Assembly: GCF_033954455.1 (NCBI RefSeq)
Contig: NZ_CP121473.1
Location: 4,884,501-4,948,500, forward strand
Direction of reading: 5' to 3'
DNA length: 64,000 nt
Source: Thiorhodovibrio litoralis
GTDB lineage: Bacteria; Pseudomonadota; Gammaproteobacteria; Chromatiales; Chromatiaceae
Part shown: positions 8,802 through 16,609 of the stretch, one piece after another
Numbering within the stretch: the first letter of the stretch is position 1
How the letters are laid out: the number at the start of each line of letters is the position of its first letter
The notes under the pieces: model-generated
What the model was told of the DNA's origin: nothing
The model's input: only the letters and a program-made list of their open reading frames with translations
Database searches by the model: none
Position numbers and translations under genes: made by a program

Positions 8802-9515
8802 TTACCAGGGAATCGGCTGCCCATCGCGGAAAAAGCCCCCGCTGGGACCGTCGTCTGACAAGGTGGCGGCCCAGACGATGCCTGCGGCGCCTTCTTCGAT
8901 GGAACGCGTCGCGTTGCTGCCGCCCATTTCGGTCCGCACCCAGCCGGGGCAGACGGAGTTGATTTTGATGCCGGTGTCTTTAAGTTCGTCGGCGAAGATG
9001 CGGGTGACGGCGTTCATCGCGGTTTTGGATAGCCGATAGGCGGGGGCGAAGCCATTCATGTCGCTCAACTGGCCCATGCCGGAGGAGACGTTGACCACCC
9101 GCCCTTGGCCTTGCATCAGCGGGATCAAGCTCTGGCATAGGCGCAGGGCCGACAGGGTGTTGGTCTCGAAAGCGCTGCGCAGGTCGGTGAGATCAGCGTC
9201 GAAGATGCTGGAGCCGGGCGTGCCGGGAGGCGGATCAGGGAAGATGCCGGCGTTATTGACCAGCACGTCGATGCGGCCGAATTCTTTGCTCAGGTATTTG
9301 CGCAGGGCCAGCACCGAGGGTTCCTCGGTAACATGCAGCGGGAAGAAACGCACGTCGAGGCCTTCGGCGGCGAGCTTGCCGGCGGCGCTCTGGCCCTCGG
9401 CCTCGCGACGGGCGGTGAGTATCACGCGGTAGCCACGAGCGCCGAGTTGGCGGCAGGTTTCCAGGCCAAGTCCGCGATAAGCGCCGGTGACGACGGCGAC
9501 GGGTTCGGTATCCAT
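8802..9515 (-). CDS. SDR-family oxidoreductase (carbonyl-reductase-like)
   Basis: A 237-residue short-chain dehydrogenase starting at ATG 9515 (MDTEPVAVV). Longer upstream starts lack family similarity. It has the NAD(P)-binding TGAYRGLG motif near residue 12, the NNAG motif, a catalytic serine in NVSSGMG and the YxxxK pair in YRLSK, followed by CPGWVRTEMGG. The sequence resembles the carbonyl reductase (CBR1-like) group, which reduces aldehydes and ketones with NADPH. It lies next to the broken glycosyltransferase gene and opposite uvrA; nothing suggests a shared pathway. The substrate cannot be inferred. Confidence 0.9.
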   Translation of the reverse strand: MDTEPVAVVTGAYRGLGLETCRQLGARGYRVILTARREAEGQSAAGKLAAEGLDVRFFPLHVTEEPSVLALRKYLSKEFGRIDVLVNNAGIFPDPPPGTPGSSIFDADLTDLRSAFETNTLSALRLCQSLIPLMQGQGRVVNVSSGMGQLSDMNGFAPAYRLSKTAMNAVTRIFADELKDTGIKINSVCPGWVRTEMGGSNATRSIEEGAAGIVWAATLSDDGPSGGFFRDGQPIPW

Positions 9516-9753
9516 GGGCGACGAAGGCTGATGCCAGAGTTTGTGACGGCTGGTTGTTCGAGTTGGATGTGCTGATCTTGCGGCTGAATTCTGTGCCACT
9601 GGATTATGTGCTATTGAATTCTATGCCAGTATAGCAGCCTGGAATCGAAGTCCCGCAGTTACGCATCACCAAGAGGCCAAAATCAGGACTTCGCGCATCG
9701 GCATCCCATCTGCACCATAAGCATTGCCCCACCCGCGACAGAAACCCCGCGAC

Positions 9754-12624
9754 ATGAGCTCAGCGCAAAACCCGCCTCCCGACCCGATGGACCAGATCCG
9801 CATCCGCGGCGCCCGCACGCACAATCTTAAGAATATCGACCTCGACCTGCCGCGCAATCGGTTGGTGGTGATGACCGGGCTGTCGGGCTCGGGCAAGTCG
9901 TCCCTCGCCTTCGACACCCTGTATGCCGAGGGCCAGCGGCGCTATGTCGAGTCGCTCTCGGCCTATGCCCGGCAGTTTTTGTCGCTGATGGAAAAGCCCG
10001 ATGTCGATCACATCGAGGGCCTGTCCCCGGCCATTTCCATCGAGCAGAAGACTAGCTCGCATAATCCGCGCTCCACGGTCGGCACCATCACTGAGATTCA
10101 TGACTATCTGCGCCTGCTGTTTGCGCGCATCGGCATCCCGCACTGTCCGGAGCATGACGAGGCGCTGGCGGCACAGACAGTCACGCAAATGGTGGATCAA
10201 ATCCTCGCGCGGCCAGAGGGTGAGAAGCTGATGCTGCTCGCGCCCATTGTGAGCGATCGCAAGGGCGAGTATCAGGCGCTGTTCGCGGAGCTCAATGCCC
10301 AGGGCTTTGTTCGTGCGCGCATCGACGGGGCGCTGTGCGAGCTCGATGTGCCGCCGGCGCTGGACGCCAAGGCCCGGCATGATATCGAAGTGGTGGTGGA
10401 TCGCTTCCGTGTGCGGGCGGATCGCGCGCAGCGACTCGCGGAGTCTCTTGAGACGGCACTGGCGCTGTCTGGCGGCCTGGTGCGCCTGGCGGTCATGGAT
10501 GAGCCGGGCGCGCCCGAGACCACCTTCTCGGCCAACTTTGCCTGCCCCCGCTGCGGCTATAGCCTGAGCGAGCTGGAGCCGCGGCTGTTTTCCTTCAACA
10601 ACCCCGCGGGAGCCTGTCCGGCCTGCGACGGGCTTGGGCATGAGCTGTTCTTCGACCCCGACAAGGTGGTGCAGCAGCCGGCGCTCAGCCTGGCCGAGGG
10701 CGCCATTCGCGGCTGGGACAGCAACAATCGCCACACCTTTCGCATGCTTCAGGCGCTGGCCGCGCATCTGGGATTTGACCTTGAGACACCCTGGCATGCG
10801 CTGCCGGCGCCGATTCAAGCCCAGGTGCTGCGCGGCACCGGGCAGGACAAGCTCAAACTCAAGCTCCCGCACGAGCGCGGCAGCGGCAAACAGCGGGTGT
10901 TCGAGGGTGTGCTGCCGATGCTCGAGCGTCGTTATCGCGAGACCGACTCTACCCTGGTGCGCGAAGAGCTTGGCCGCTATCTGTCGCGCCAGCCCTGCCC
11001 GGCTTGCAACGGCACCCGCCTGAACCGCGCCGCGCGCCATGTGCGCATCGGCGGGAAGAATCTGCCCGAGCTGTCCGCGCTGCCGGTGGGCGACTGCCTG
11101 CGCTGGTTCGACACGCTGGAATTGAGCGGCCAGCGCGCGGCCATCGGCGAGAAAATTCTGGTTGAAATCATCCAGCGGCTGCGCTTTCTCGCCGATGTCG
11201 GCCTGACTTACCTTAGCCTGTCGCGCGGGGCCGATACCTTGTCTGGCGGCGAGGCGCAGCGCATCCGCCTGGCCAGCCAAATCGGCGCCGGACTGGTGGG
11301 GGTCATGTACATTCTCGACGAGCCGTCCATCGGCCTGCATCAGCGCGATAACGCCCGCCTGCTTGATACTCTGCGGCGACTGCGCGACAGCGGTAACACG
11401 GTGATCGTGGTCGAGCATGACGAGGAAGCGATGCGCGCGGCCGATGAGATCGTCGATCTCGGCCCCGGCGCGGGTGTTCAGGGCGGGCGCATCATTGCGC
11501 AGGGCACGGCTGCGGAGATTATGGCTCAGCCGGACTCGCTGACTGGCCAGTATCTCTCAGGCGCGCGCCGCATCGAGATCCCAGCCCAGCGCCGCACGGC
11601 CGATGGCGACCGCTGGCTGCGTCTGCTCGGCGCGAGCGGCAACAATCTGCAAGAGATTGACATCGCAATCCCGGTCGGCATCTTTTGCGCCGTCACCGGC
11701 GTGTCGGGTTCGGGCAAATCCACCCTGATCAACGACACCCTCTACCCGATCCTGGCGCGCGAACTGAACCAGATCACCACTGGGGCCAGCACCCAGGGTG
11801 CGCCCTATCGCGAGCTGCAGGGACTCGAACATTTCGACAAGGTGATCGACATCGACCAAAGCCCCATCGGCCGCACGCCGCGCTCCAACGCCGCGACCTA
11901 CACCGGGCTCTTTGGCCTGATTCGCGAGCTGTTCGCCGCGGTGCCCGAGTCACGCGCGCGCGGTTATGGCCCAGGCCGCTTCAGCTTCAACGTGAAAGGC
12001 GGGCGTTGCGAAGCGTGCAAGGGCGACGGGCTGATTCGCGTCGAGATGCATTTTCTGCCCGATCTCTATGTGCCCTGCGACGCCTGCGGCGGGCGGCGCT
12101 ACAACCGCGAGACGCTGGAAATTCGCTACAAGGGCAAGACCATCGACGAGGTGCTGAACCTGACCGTGGAGGATGCGCTCGCCTTCTTCGCCCCGGTGCC
12201 CAAACTCAAGCGCAAGCTCGACACCCTGATGAGCGTCGGCCTGACGTACATCGCGCTCGGCCAAAGCGCGACCACCCTCTCAGGCGGGGAGGCGCAGCGC
12301 ATCAAGCTCAGCCGCGAGCTTTCGCGCCGCGACACCGGCCGCACCCTCTATATTCTGGACGAGCCGACCACCGGCCTGCATTTCGAGGACGTGCGCAACC
12401 TGCTCGCTGTGCTGCATCAGCTGCGCGAACGCGGCAATACCGTGATCGTCATCGAGCACAACCTGGATGTGATCAAGACCGCCGACTGGGTGATCGATCT
12501 CGGCCCAGAGGGCGGCGATGGTGGCGGGCGCTTGGTCGCGGCGGGCACCCCAGAGGCTGTTGCCGAATTCGAGGGGTCTCAGACGGGCCGCTTTCTGCGC
12601 AGGCTTATCTTTGCTGCGGCCTGA
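9754..12624 (+). CDS. uvrA: Excinuclease ABC subunit A
   Basis: About 956 residues, full length for UvrA, the damage-sensing ATPase of nucleotide excision repair. Both ATPase halves are intact: [14 protein letters not shown] with [13 protein letters not shown] and [10 protein letters not shown], then [14 protein letters not shown] with [12 protein letters not shown] and [10 protein letters not shown]. Zinc-binding cysteine pairs are visible (CPRCG with CPACDG, and CEACKGDG with CDACGG). ATG 9754 gives [10 protein letters not shown]; a later ATG at 9787 ([16 protein letters not shown]) would be closer to E. coli UvrA. I saw no convincing LexA box in 9600-9753. Confidence 0.98.
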   Translation: MSSAQNPPPDPMDQIRIRGARTHNLKNIDLDLPRNRLVVMTGLSGSGKSSLAFDTLYAEGQRRYVESLSAYARQFLSLMEKPDVDHIEGLSPAISIEQKTSSHNPRSTVGTITEIHDYLRLLFARIGIPHCPEHDEALAAQTVTQMVDQILARPEGEKLMLLAPIVSDRKGEYQALFAELNAQGFVRARIDGALCELDVPPALDAKARHDIEVVVDRFRVRADRAQRLAESLETALALSGGLVRLAVMDEPGAPETTFSANFACPRCGYSLSELEPRLFSFNNPAGACPACDGLGHELFFDPDKVVQQPALSLAEGAIRGWDSNNRHTFRMLQALAAHLGFDLETPWHALPAPIQAQVLRGTGQDKLKLKLPHERGSGKQRVFEGVLPMLERRYRETDSTLVREELGRYLSRQPCPACNGTRLNRAARHVRIGGKNLPELSALPVGDCLRWFDTLELSGQRAAIGEKILVEIIQRLRFLADVGLTYLSLSRGADTLSGGEAQRIRLASQIGAGLVGVMYILDEPSIGLHQRDNARLLDTLRRLRDSGNTVIVVEHDEEAMRAADEIVDLGPGAGVQGGRIIAQGTAAEIMAQPDSLTGQYLSGARRIEIPAQRRTADGDRWLRLLGASGNNLQEIDIAIPVGIFCAVTGVSGSGKSTLINDTLYPILARELNQITTGASTQGAPYRELQGLEHFDKVIDIDQSPIGRTPRSNAATYTGLFGLIRELFAAVPESRARGYGPGRFSFNVKGGRCEACKGDGLIRVEMHFLPDLYVPCDACGGRRYNRETLEIRYKGKTIDEVLNLTVEDALAFFAPVPKLKRKLDTLMSVGLTYIALGQSATTLSGGEAQRIKLSRELSRRDTGRTLYILDEPTTGLHFEDVRNLLAVLHQLRERGNTVIVIEHNLDVIKTADWVIDLGPEGGDGGGRLVAAGTPEAVAEFEGSQTGRFLRRLIFAAA

Positions 12625-12723
12625 GAAGAACGTCCGCGACAATGCGCTATCCGCAAGATCGCTCAATTCGGCGCGATTAGCGCAGCCTCGATTGCCGTCA
12701 GAACTCAGAGAAAACAGAAGGCA

Positions 12724-13611
12724 TCACCACGCCACGCGCAGCGGCAGTTGGGCACCGTAGGCATGCACCTCGCGCACGGTCACATCCCAGCGCGCCAGGC
12801 GTTCGGCCGGGTCCGGGTGCGTGTTCACCGAATGGCGCTCGCCATGCTCGGTGCGCCCGGCGCGCGCAAGCTTGGCCCACATGCTGCGCGCCCGACTGGC
12901 ATCATAGCCGCCGGCTTCGAGAATATAAGCAGCAAGATAGTCGGCCTCGTTTTCCTGGTCTTTGGAATAGCGCAGTTGTCCGACCATTGCACCCACACCT
13001 GCGCCCATCAGGGCCGAATCGGCGATGCGCGAAGACCGTTCGTCACTGGCATAGTTCCCACCGGAGGTCGACGCCGCGCCGAGCGCGCCCATGACCAGAC
13101 CACCCACCAGGGCGCCGCTCATGGCATTCATTCTGGTCTCGGCAATATGATTGGCGGCGTGATGTCCCATCTCGTGGGCAATGACCATAGCGATTTCCTC
13201 GTCATTCCGGGCGTAGCTCAGCACGCCTTTCTGGATGACGATGGTGTCGGCCCCGGCGGCAAAGGCGTTGAGCTCGGGATTGGACGAGTAGCGCAGATCC
13301 CATTGGCAGTTGTCCTCACCCATCTGGTAACACATCTGCGTCGCGCCGGGCTCGAGTCGGTTGAAAATGGCCCGAACCTTGGCCTCCGCGGCGCGGTCGC
13401 CGATTGGTCTCGATCGCGGTGGCGGCATGCTACGGATTTCCTGGCTCGCCTGCCCGACCGCCGCCGGACTCACCGGCTGTGACAAATGCACCGGCGTGGC
13501 GCAGGCGCCGAGGAAAAGCGTGAGCAAGGAGGCAGTCACCAAGGCCAAGCGAGGCCAGTTGGCATGAACGCATTGATGCCGGGCTTGATTGAAGAAAGAT
13601 TGATTCATCAT
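12724..13611 (-). CDS. M48-family metalloprotease, probable lipoprotein
   Basis: A 295-residue zinc peptidase starting at the double ATG at 13611 (MMNQSFF). A hydrophobic segment (LALVTASLLTLFLGAC) ends in a lipobox, so the mature protein is probably a lipoprotein of the periplasm. The catalytic HEMGHH motif lies in IAMVIAHEMGHHAANH, and the third zinc ligand is the Glu of ENEADYLAA. A glycine/alanine-rich stretch (ALVGGLVMGALGAAS) follows the active site. Such proteins (LoiP/BepA-like) are linked to outer-membrane quality control. It lies 22 bases downstream of the parE remnant on the same strand. Confidence 0.92.
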   Translation of the reverse strand: MMNQSFFNQARHQCVHANWPRLALVTASLLTLFLGACATPVHLSQPVSPAAVGQASQEIRSMPPPRSRPIGDRAAEAKVRAIFNRLEPGATQMCYQMGEDNCQWDLRYSSNPELNAFAAGADTIVIQKGVLSYARNDEEIAMVIAHEMGHHAANHIAETRMNAMSGALVGGLVMGALGAASTSGGNYASDERSSRIADSALMGAGVGAMVGQLRYSKDQENEADYLAAYILEAGGYDASRARSMWAKLARAGRTEHGERHSVNTHPDPAERLARWDVTVREVHAYGAQLPLRVAW

Positions 13612-13633
13612 CACAAACCGATCAGGCAGAAAA

Positions 13634-13917
13634 CTAAAACCGCTGGGGCCAGCGCCGGGCACCATGCAATACACGCAGAATGAGAACAAGGTCACCAACT
13701 ACACGATAAGCCACAATGTAAGAGGTTCCGCTGATCACCAACTCGCGGGTATCCCTGACTCTGCCCAGGCGACCAATGGACGGATTTTGCGTCAACTGAG
13801 AAACGGCTGCAAAATCCGCTCAGCCACCTGCGCGGCCGTTTGGGGATTGTCTTCGGCGATATAAGCCCTAACCGCCTGCAAATCGCCAATTGCCCGTTCG
13901 TGCCATTTTAGCCGCAA
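13634..13917 (-). pseudogene. ParE-type toxin, frameshifted
   Basis: Reading from TTG 13917, which overlaps the end of the antitoxin gene by 10 bases, gives LRLKWHERAIGDLQAV and AYIAEDNPQTAAQVAERIL. The frame then breaks near 13804-13812, one base being missing, and a stop follows. In the next frame the ParE pattern continues with SQLTQNPSIGRLGRVRDTRE, LVISGTSYIVAYRV and VLHGARRWPQRF to a stop at 13634. Restored length is 94 residues, normal for the RelE/ParE superfamily. Intact members are toxins neutralised by the adjacent ribbon-helix-helix protein. The shift is either real inactivation or a sequencing error. Confidence 0.82.
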
Positions 13918-14177
13918 CTTGGCGGCTCCAGTTCAAAGCTCGCCCCCCAACTGCGAAGCCAGCGTTCGACCTCCTCATGTTCCACGATGCGCGCCTGGCC
14001 ACTCTCGAGTTCACTTACGGCATCCTGAATGGCCGCCACCTGCCAGTCCTCATGCGCGACATAGCGCTCAATGGCGTCGACCATCAGCGACCCAGGCTGG
14101 CACCCAGTCGCCTGAGCCAGCAGGTTCAGACGATTCAGGGTCTCTGACTCCAGCCGGAGCGACACGGTTTCCTTCAT
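13908..14177 (-). CDS. ParD/CopG-like ribbon-helix-helix antitoxin
   Basis: An 89-residue protein starting at ATG 14177 (MKETVSLRLESETLNRLNLL). The N-terminal beta strand and two helices fit the ribbon-helix-helix DNA-binding fold, and the C-terminal part (VSELESGQARIVEHEEVERWL) resembles ParD-type toxin-binding tails. It would bind its own promoter and neutralise the downstream ParE protein, whose gene is frameshifted here. The gene itself looks intact. Confidence 0.85.
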   Translation of the reverse strand: MKETVSLRLESETLNRLNLLAQATGCQPGSLMVDAIERYVAHEDWQVAAIQDAVSELESGQARIVEHEEVERWLRSWGASFELEPPSCG

Positions 14178-14327
14178 ACCCTTACCTCAGGTGTATTGGC
14201 CGACCTAAGAAACCAAAGATTGTGGACCAACACTCCAGGCCAACACTCCCAGCAATGCACCCTGGACTTGAATCAAGGCTGCGGTATCCGGTTTTCCGGA
14301 ACCCGCCCAACAAGATGAACCCGAGAA

Positions 14328-15911
14328 TCAGCGAAAGTTCCACACCAAGGCCAGTGTCAACAGCAGCAGAAGAATGCCATGCAGGCGATAATCCCACCAC
14401 CAGCGGGTTCCGGGCTCGGGTTTGGACAGCGCCGGTGACCAGAGTGCCGGCGAGCGCTCAGCGGCGCTGACCGGCCAGAGCCAGCTGGTGGCGAGAAAAA
14501 TCCCGGCGCTGACAAAAAACAGCAAGCCAGCAATCAGGGTGAAATGCAGGGTGATCACACCAAGCAGCCAGAGCCCGAACAGCACTGCCGAGATCAGATG
14601 CCCGCCGAGCAGCGTCGCGAGCGCGCTGCGCGGTCCGGCGCGAGCGACAAAGGCGCCGAGCAGAAAGACTGCGGCCACCGGCGGCACCAGGTAGGACAGC
14701 GCGGTTTGCAGGTAATGGAACAGCCCCTCGAAATGGCCGATCAGGGGTGCGATGATCGCCGCGAGCAGCATAAAGAGCAGGATGGCGACACGACCGATCC
14801 AGGCGGTGCGCCTTGGGCTCAAGCTGGGCCAGGCGGGCTTGATGAAATCGAGCGTCAGCAGAGTGGCGGCTGAATTCAGGGTGGAGTCGATGCTCGACAT
14901 CAGGGCGGCGACCAGCGCGGCCAAAATCAGCCCGGTCAGACCCACCGGCAGCAGCTCGGAGATCAGTGCCGGGAACACTTGATCGCCATGCTCAAGCCCA
15001 GGCAGTATCTGAATCGCCATCACTCCGGGCAGCACCATGATGAAAAGCACCGGCAGCTTGAGCAGCCCTGCCAGCAGCGCGCCGGCGCGCGCGTGGCTGA
15101 TGCTGCGTGCGCCCAGCACCCGCTGCACGATGAACTGATTAGTGCACCAGAAGTAAAATCCCAGCACCGGCACGCCGATCAGGGTGCCGAGCCAGGGTAG
15201 GTTCGGGTCATCCAGCGGCAGGAACAGGTGCAGCCGCTCGGGCGGCGTGGCCGCGACCAGCGCGCCCCAGTCGAAGCCGAGCTCGGCAAAGCTGAGCCAG
15301 GTGACCAAGCAGGCGCCGATGATGAGCAAAATGGCCTGGAGCACGTCGGTGTAGACCACGGCGGCCAGTCCGCCGGCGGCGGTGTAGCTGGCGGCGACTG
15401 CGGCCAGCAGCAGCGCGGCGGTGAAGAGATCCAGACCCGGCACCAGACTGGCCAGCACCAGGGCGCCGGCAAAGAGGGTGCCGGCGGTGTCGACCAGGAT
15501 ATTGGCGAGCAGCGTCAGCGCCGAGAAGTAACGCCGCGCGCGGCGGTCGAAGCGGCACTCCAGCCACTCGGGCACAGTGCCGATGCGGGCATTGAGATAG
15601 AGCGGAATGAACACCAACGCCATGACGACCAGAATGGGCGCGGCCATCCATTCGTAATTGGCGACCGCCAGCCCCCAGGTGTAAGCCGCGCCGGCCAGGC
15701 CGATCAGGGTGGTGGAGGAGATGTTGGAGGCAAAGAGCGACAGCCCGACCGGCGCCCAGTGCAGCCGCCGCCCGGCCAGGAACAGGTCCTGATCATCATG
15801 GGTGCGCCGCGCGACCAGCACGCCGATGACGGCAATCAGCACGAAGTAACCGCCGATAACGGCCAGATCGACGGCGGTGAGCGAAATCTGACTGAGGTTG
15901 ATCTCTTTCAC
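14328..15911 (-). CDS. Sodium:solute symporter family transporter
   Basis: A 527-residue membrane protein starting at GTG 15911 with GAGG upstream. It has about 13-14 hydrophobic segments. The family signature near the N-terminus (DLFLAGRRLHWAPVGLSLFASNISSTTLIGLAG) and ALVAALMSSIDSTLNSAATL in the second half are typical of SSS/SGLT carriers, including the serine/threonine-rich sodium-site helix. It would import a sugar or related solute with sodium across the inner membrane. The substrate is not clear; no metabolic gene is adjacent. It ends with a hydrophobic helix and the gene is followed by about 150 bases without a gene. Confidence 0.92.
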   Translation of the reverse strand: MKEINLSQISLTAVDLAVIGGYFVLIAVIGVLVARRTHDDQDLFLAGRRLHWAPVGLSLFASNISSTTLIGLAGAAYTWGLAVANYEWMAAPILVVMALVFIPLYLNARIGTVPEWLECRFDRRARRYFSALTLLANILVDTAGTLFAGALVLASLVPGLDLFTAALLLAAVAASYTAAGGLAAVVYTDVLQAILLIIGACLVTWLSFAELGFDWGALVAATPPERLHLFLPLDDPNLPWLGTLIGVPVLGFYFWCTNQFIVQRVLGARSISHARAGALLAGLLKLPVLFIMVLPGVMAIQILPGLEHGDQVFPALISELLPVGLTGLILAALVAALMSSIDSTLNSAATLLTLDFIKPAWPSLSPRRTAWIGRVAILLFMLLAAIIAPLIGHFEGLFHYLQTALSYLVPPVAAVFLLGAFVARAGPRSALATLLGGHLISAVLFGLWLLGVITLHFTLIAGLLFFVSAGIFLATSWLWPVSAAERSPALWSPALSKPEPGTRWWWDYRLHGILLLLLTLALVWNFR

Positions 15912-15929
15912 ACGAACCTCGGCAAGCGT

Positions 15930-16163
15930 TCAGCCGTCATCCCTTGCCTGTTCGGCCGTTTGCGCGAGAAAGCCATCGATTTCACATGCAATGCGTTCCA
16001 TCAGTGCCTCGACCGAGGCATGGTGCAAAGCGACCGCCGCCTGCGCGCTGCCTGCCGGGTCGCGGGCCGAGAGCTTGAGATTGCGCAATTCCTCGACACG
16101 CCTGGCCAAGGCTTCGCGATCGAAGCGAATTTCCGCGCGCAGTCGCTGGATGGTGCCGTTCAT
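15930..16163 (-). CDS. HepT-like HEPN protein, C-terminally truncated
   Basis: A 77-residue protein whose ATG overlaps the stop of the nucleotidyltransferase gene (ATGA). MNGTIQRLRAEIRFDREAL and ALHHASVEALMERIA resemble the first half of HepT-like ribonuclease-toxin proteins, which are usually about 150 residues. The C-terminal half, where the Rx4-6H ribonuclease motif normally lies, is absent: the protein ends with FLAQTAEQARDDG. It may be an inactive remnant, or a shortened partner still binding the nucleotidyltransferase. The family call rests on memory of related sequences and needs a profile search. Confidence 0.6.
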   Translation of the reverse strand: MNGTIQRLRAEIRFDREALARRVEELRNLKLSARDPAGSAQAAVALHHASVEALMERIACEIDGFLAQTAEQARDDG

Positions 16164-16576
16164 AATGACTCCCCTTCACTGTCGATGCGCTCGAGAAGGC
16201 TCGGCGGCGCTTGCTCAATCTCGACTAGATCGACGGGAGCTTGGAAGATGTTCATCAAGTCTCCAAGCGCGGCGAAGTAGCGCTCGGGCATCAGTCCGGC
16301 AACGGCCAGATCCACGTCGCTGTCGGCATGGCAACGACCTGTCGCGAGGGAGCCGAAAAGCACCACCCGCGTTGCACCATACTGATCTCGCAACAAGGCA
16401 ACAGCCTGCGGCAGGTGCCGGCGCAGCTCAAGCGCACGCGCGCGGCCTTGGCGGTCGGATTCTTGCGCTAAACAGCGCAAATGCGCGGCGGCTTCAGCCG
16501 GCGTTACGACCACCGGTGGCCGGGCTGCGTCTGACGCCAAGTACGCGGAACTGTCAGATCGGGAGTTGCCGAACAT
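16160..16576 (-). CDS. MntA-like minimal nucleotidyltransferase (antitoxin type)
   Basis: A 138-residue protein starting at ATG 16576. The polymerase-beta-type motif VVLFGSLATGRCHADSDVDL (residues about 76-95) holds the GS signature and the DxD metal-binding aspartates. MntA proteins AMPylate the HEPN toxin HepT. The 4-base overlap with the downstream HEPN-like gene fits a two-gene toxin-antitoxin operon. An N-terminal extension of about 40 residues before the core looks unconserved, so a later start is possible. Confidence 0.82.
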   Translation of the reverse strand: MFGNSRSDSSAYLASDAARPPVVVTPAEAAAHLRCLAQESDRQGRARALELRRHLPQAVALLRDQYGATRVVLFGSLATGRCHADSDVDLAVAGLMPERYFAALGDLMNIFQAPVDLVEIEQAPPSLLERIDSEGESL

Positions 16577-16609
16577 GCCACAACGACCTCGCTCGATTAG
16601 CTTGCTTGA

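Noticed and set aside
9600-9753. LexA/SOS box upstream of uvrA
   Set aside because: No CTG-N10-CAG palindrome is present in this stretch.
9760-11418. Long minus-strand frame opposite uvrA
   Set aside because: It is antisense to a clear uvrA gene, has no family similarity and reflects high GC codon structure.
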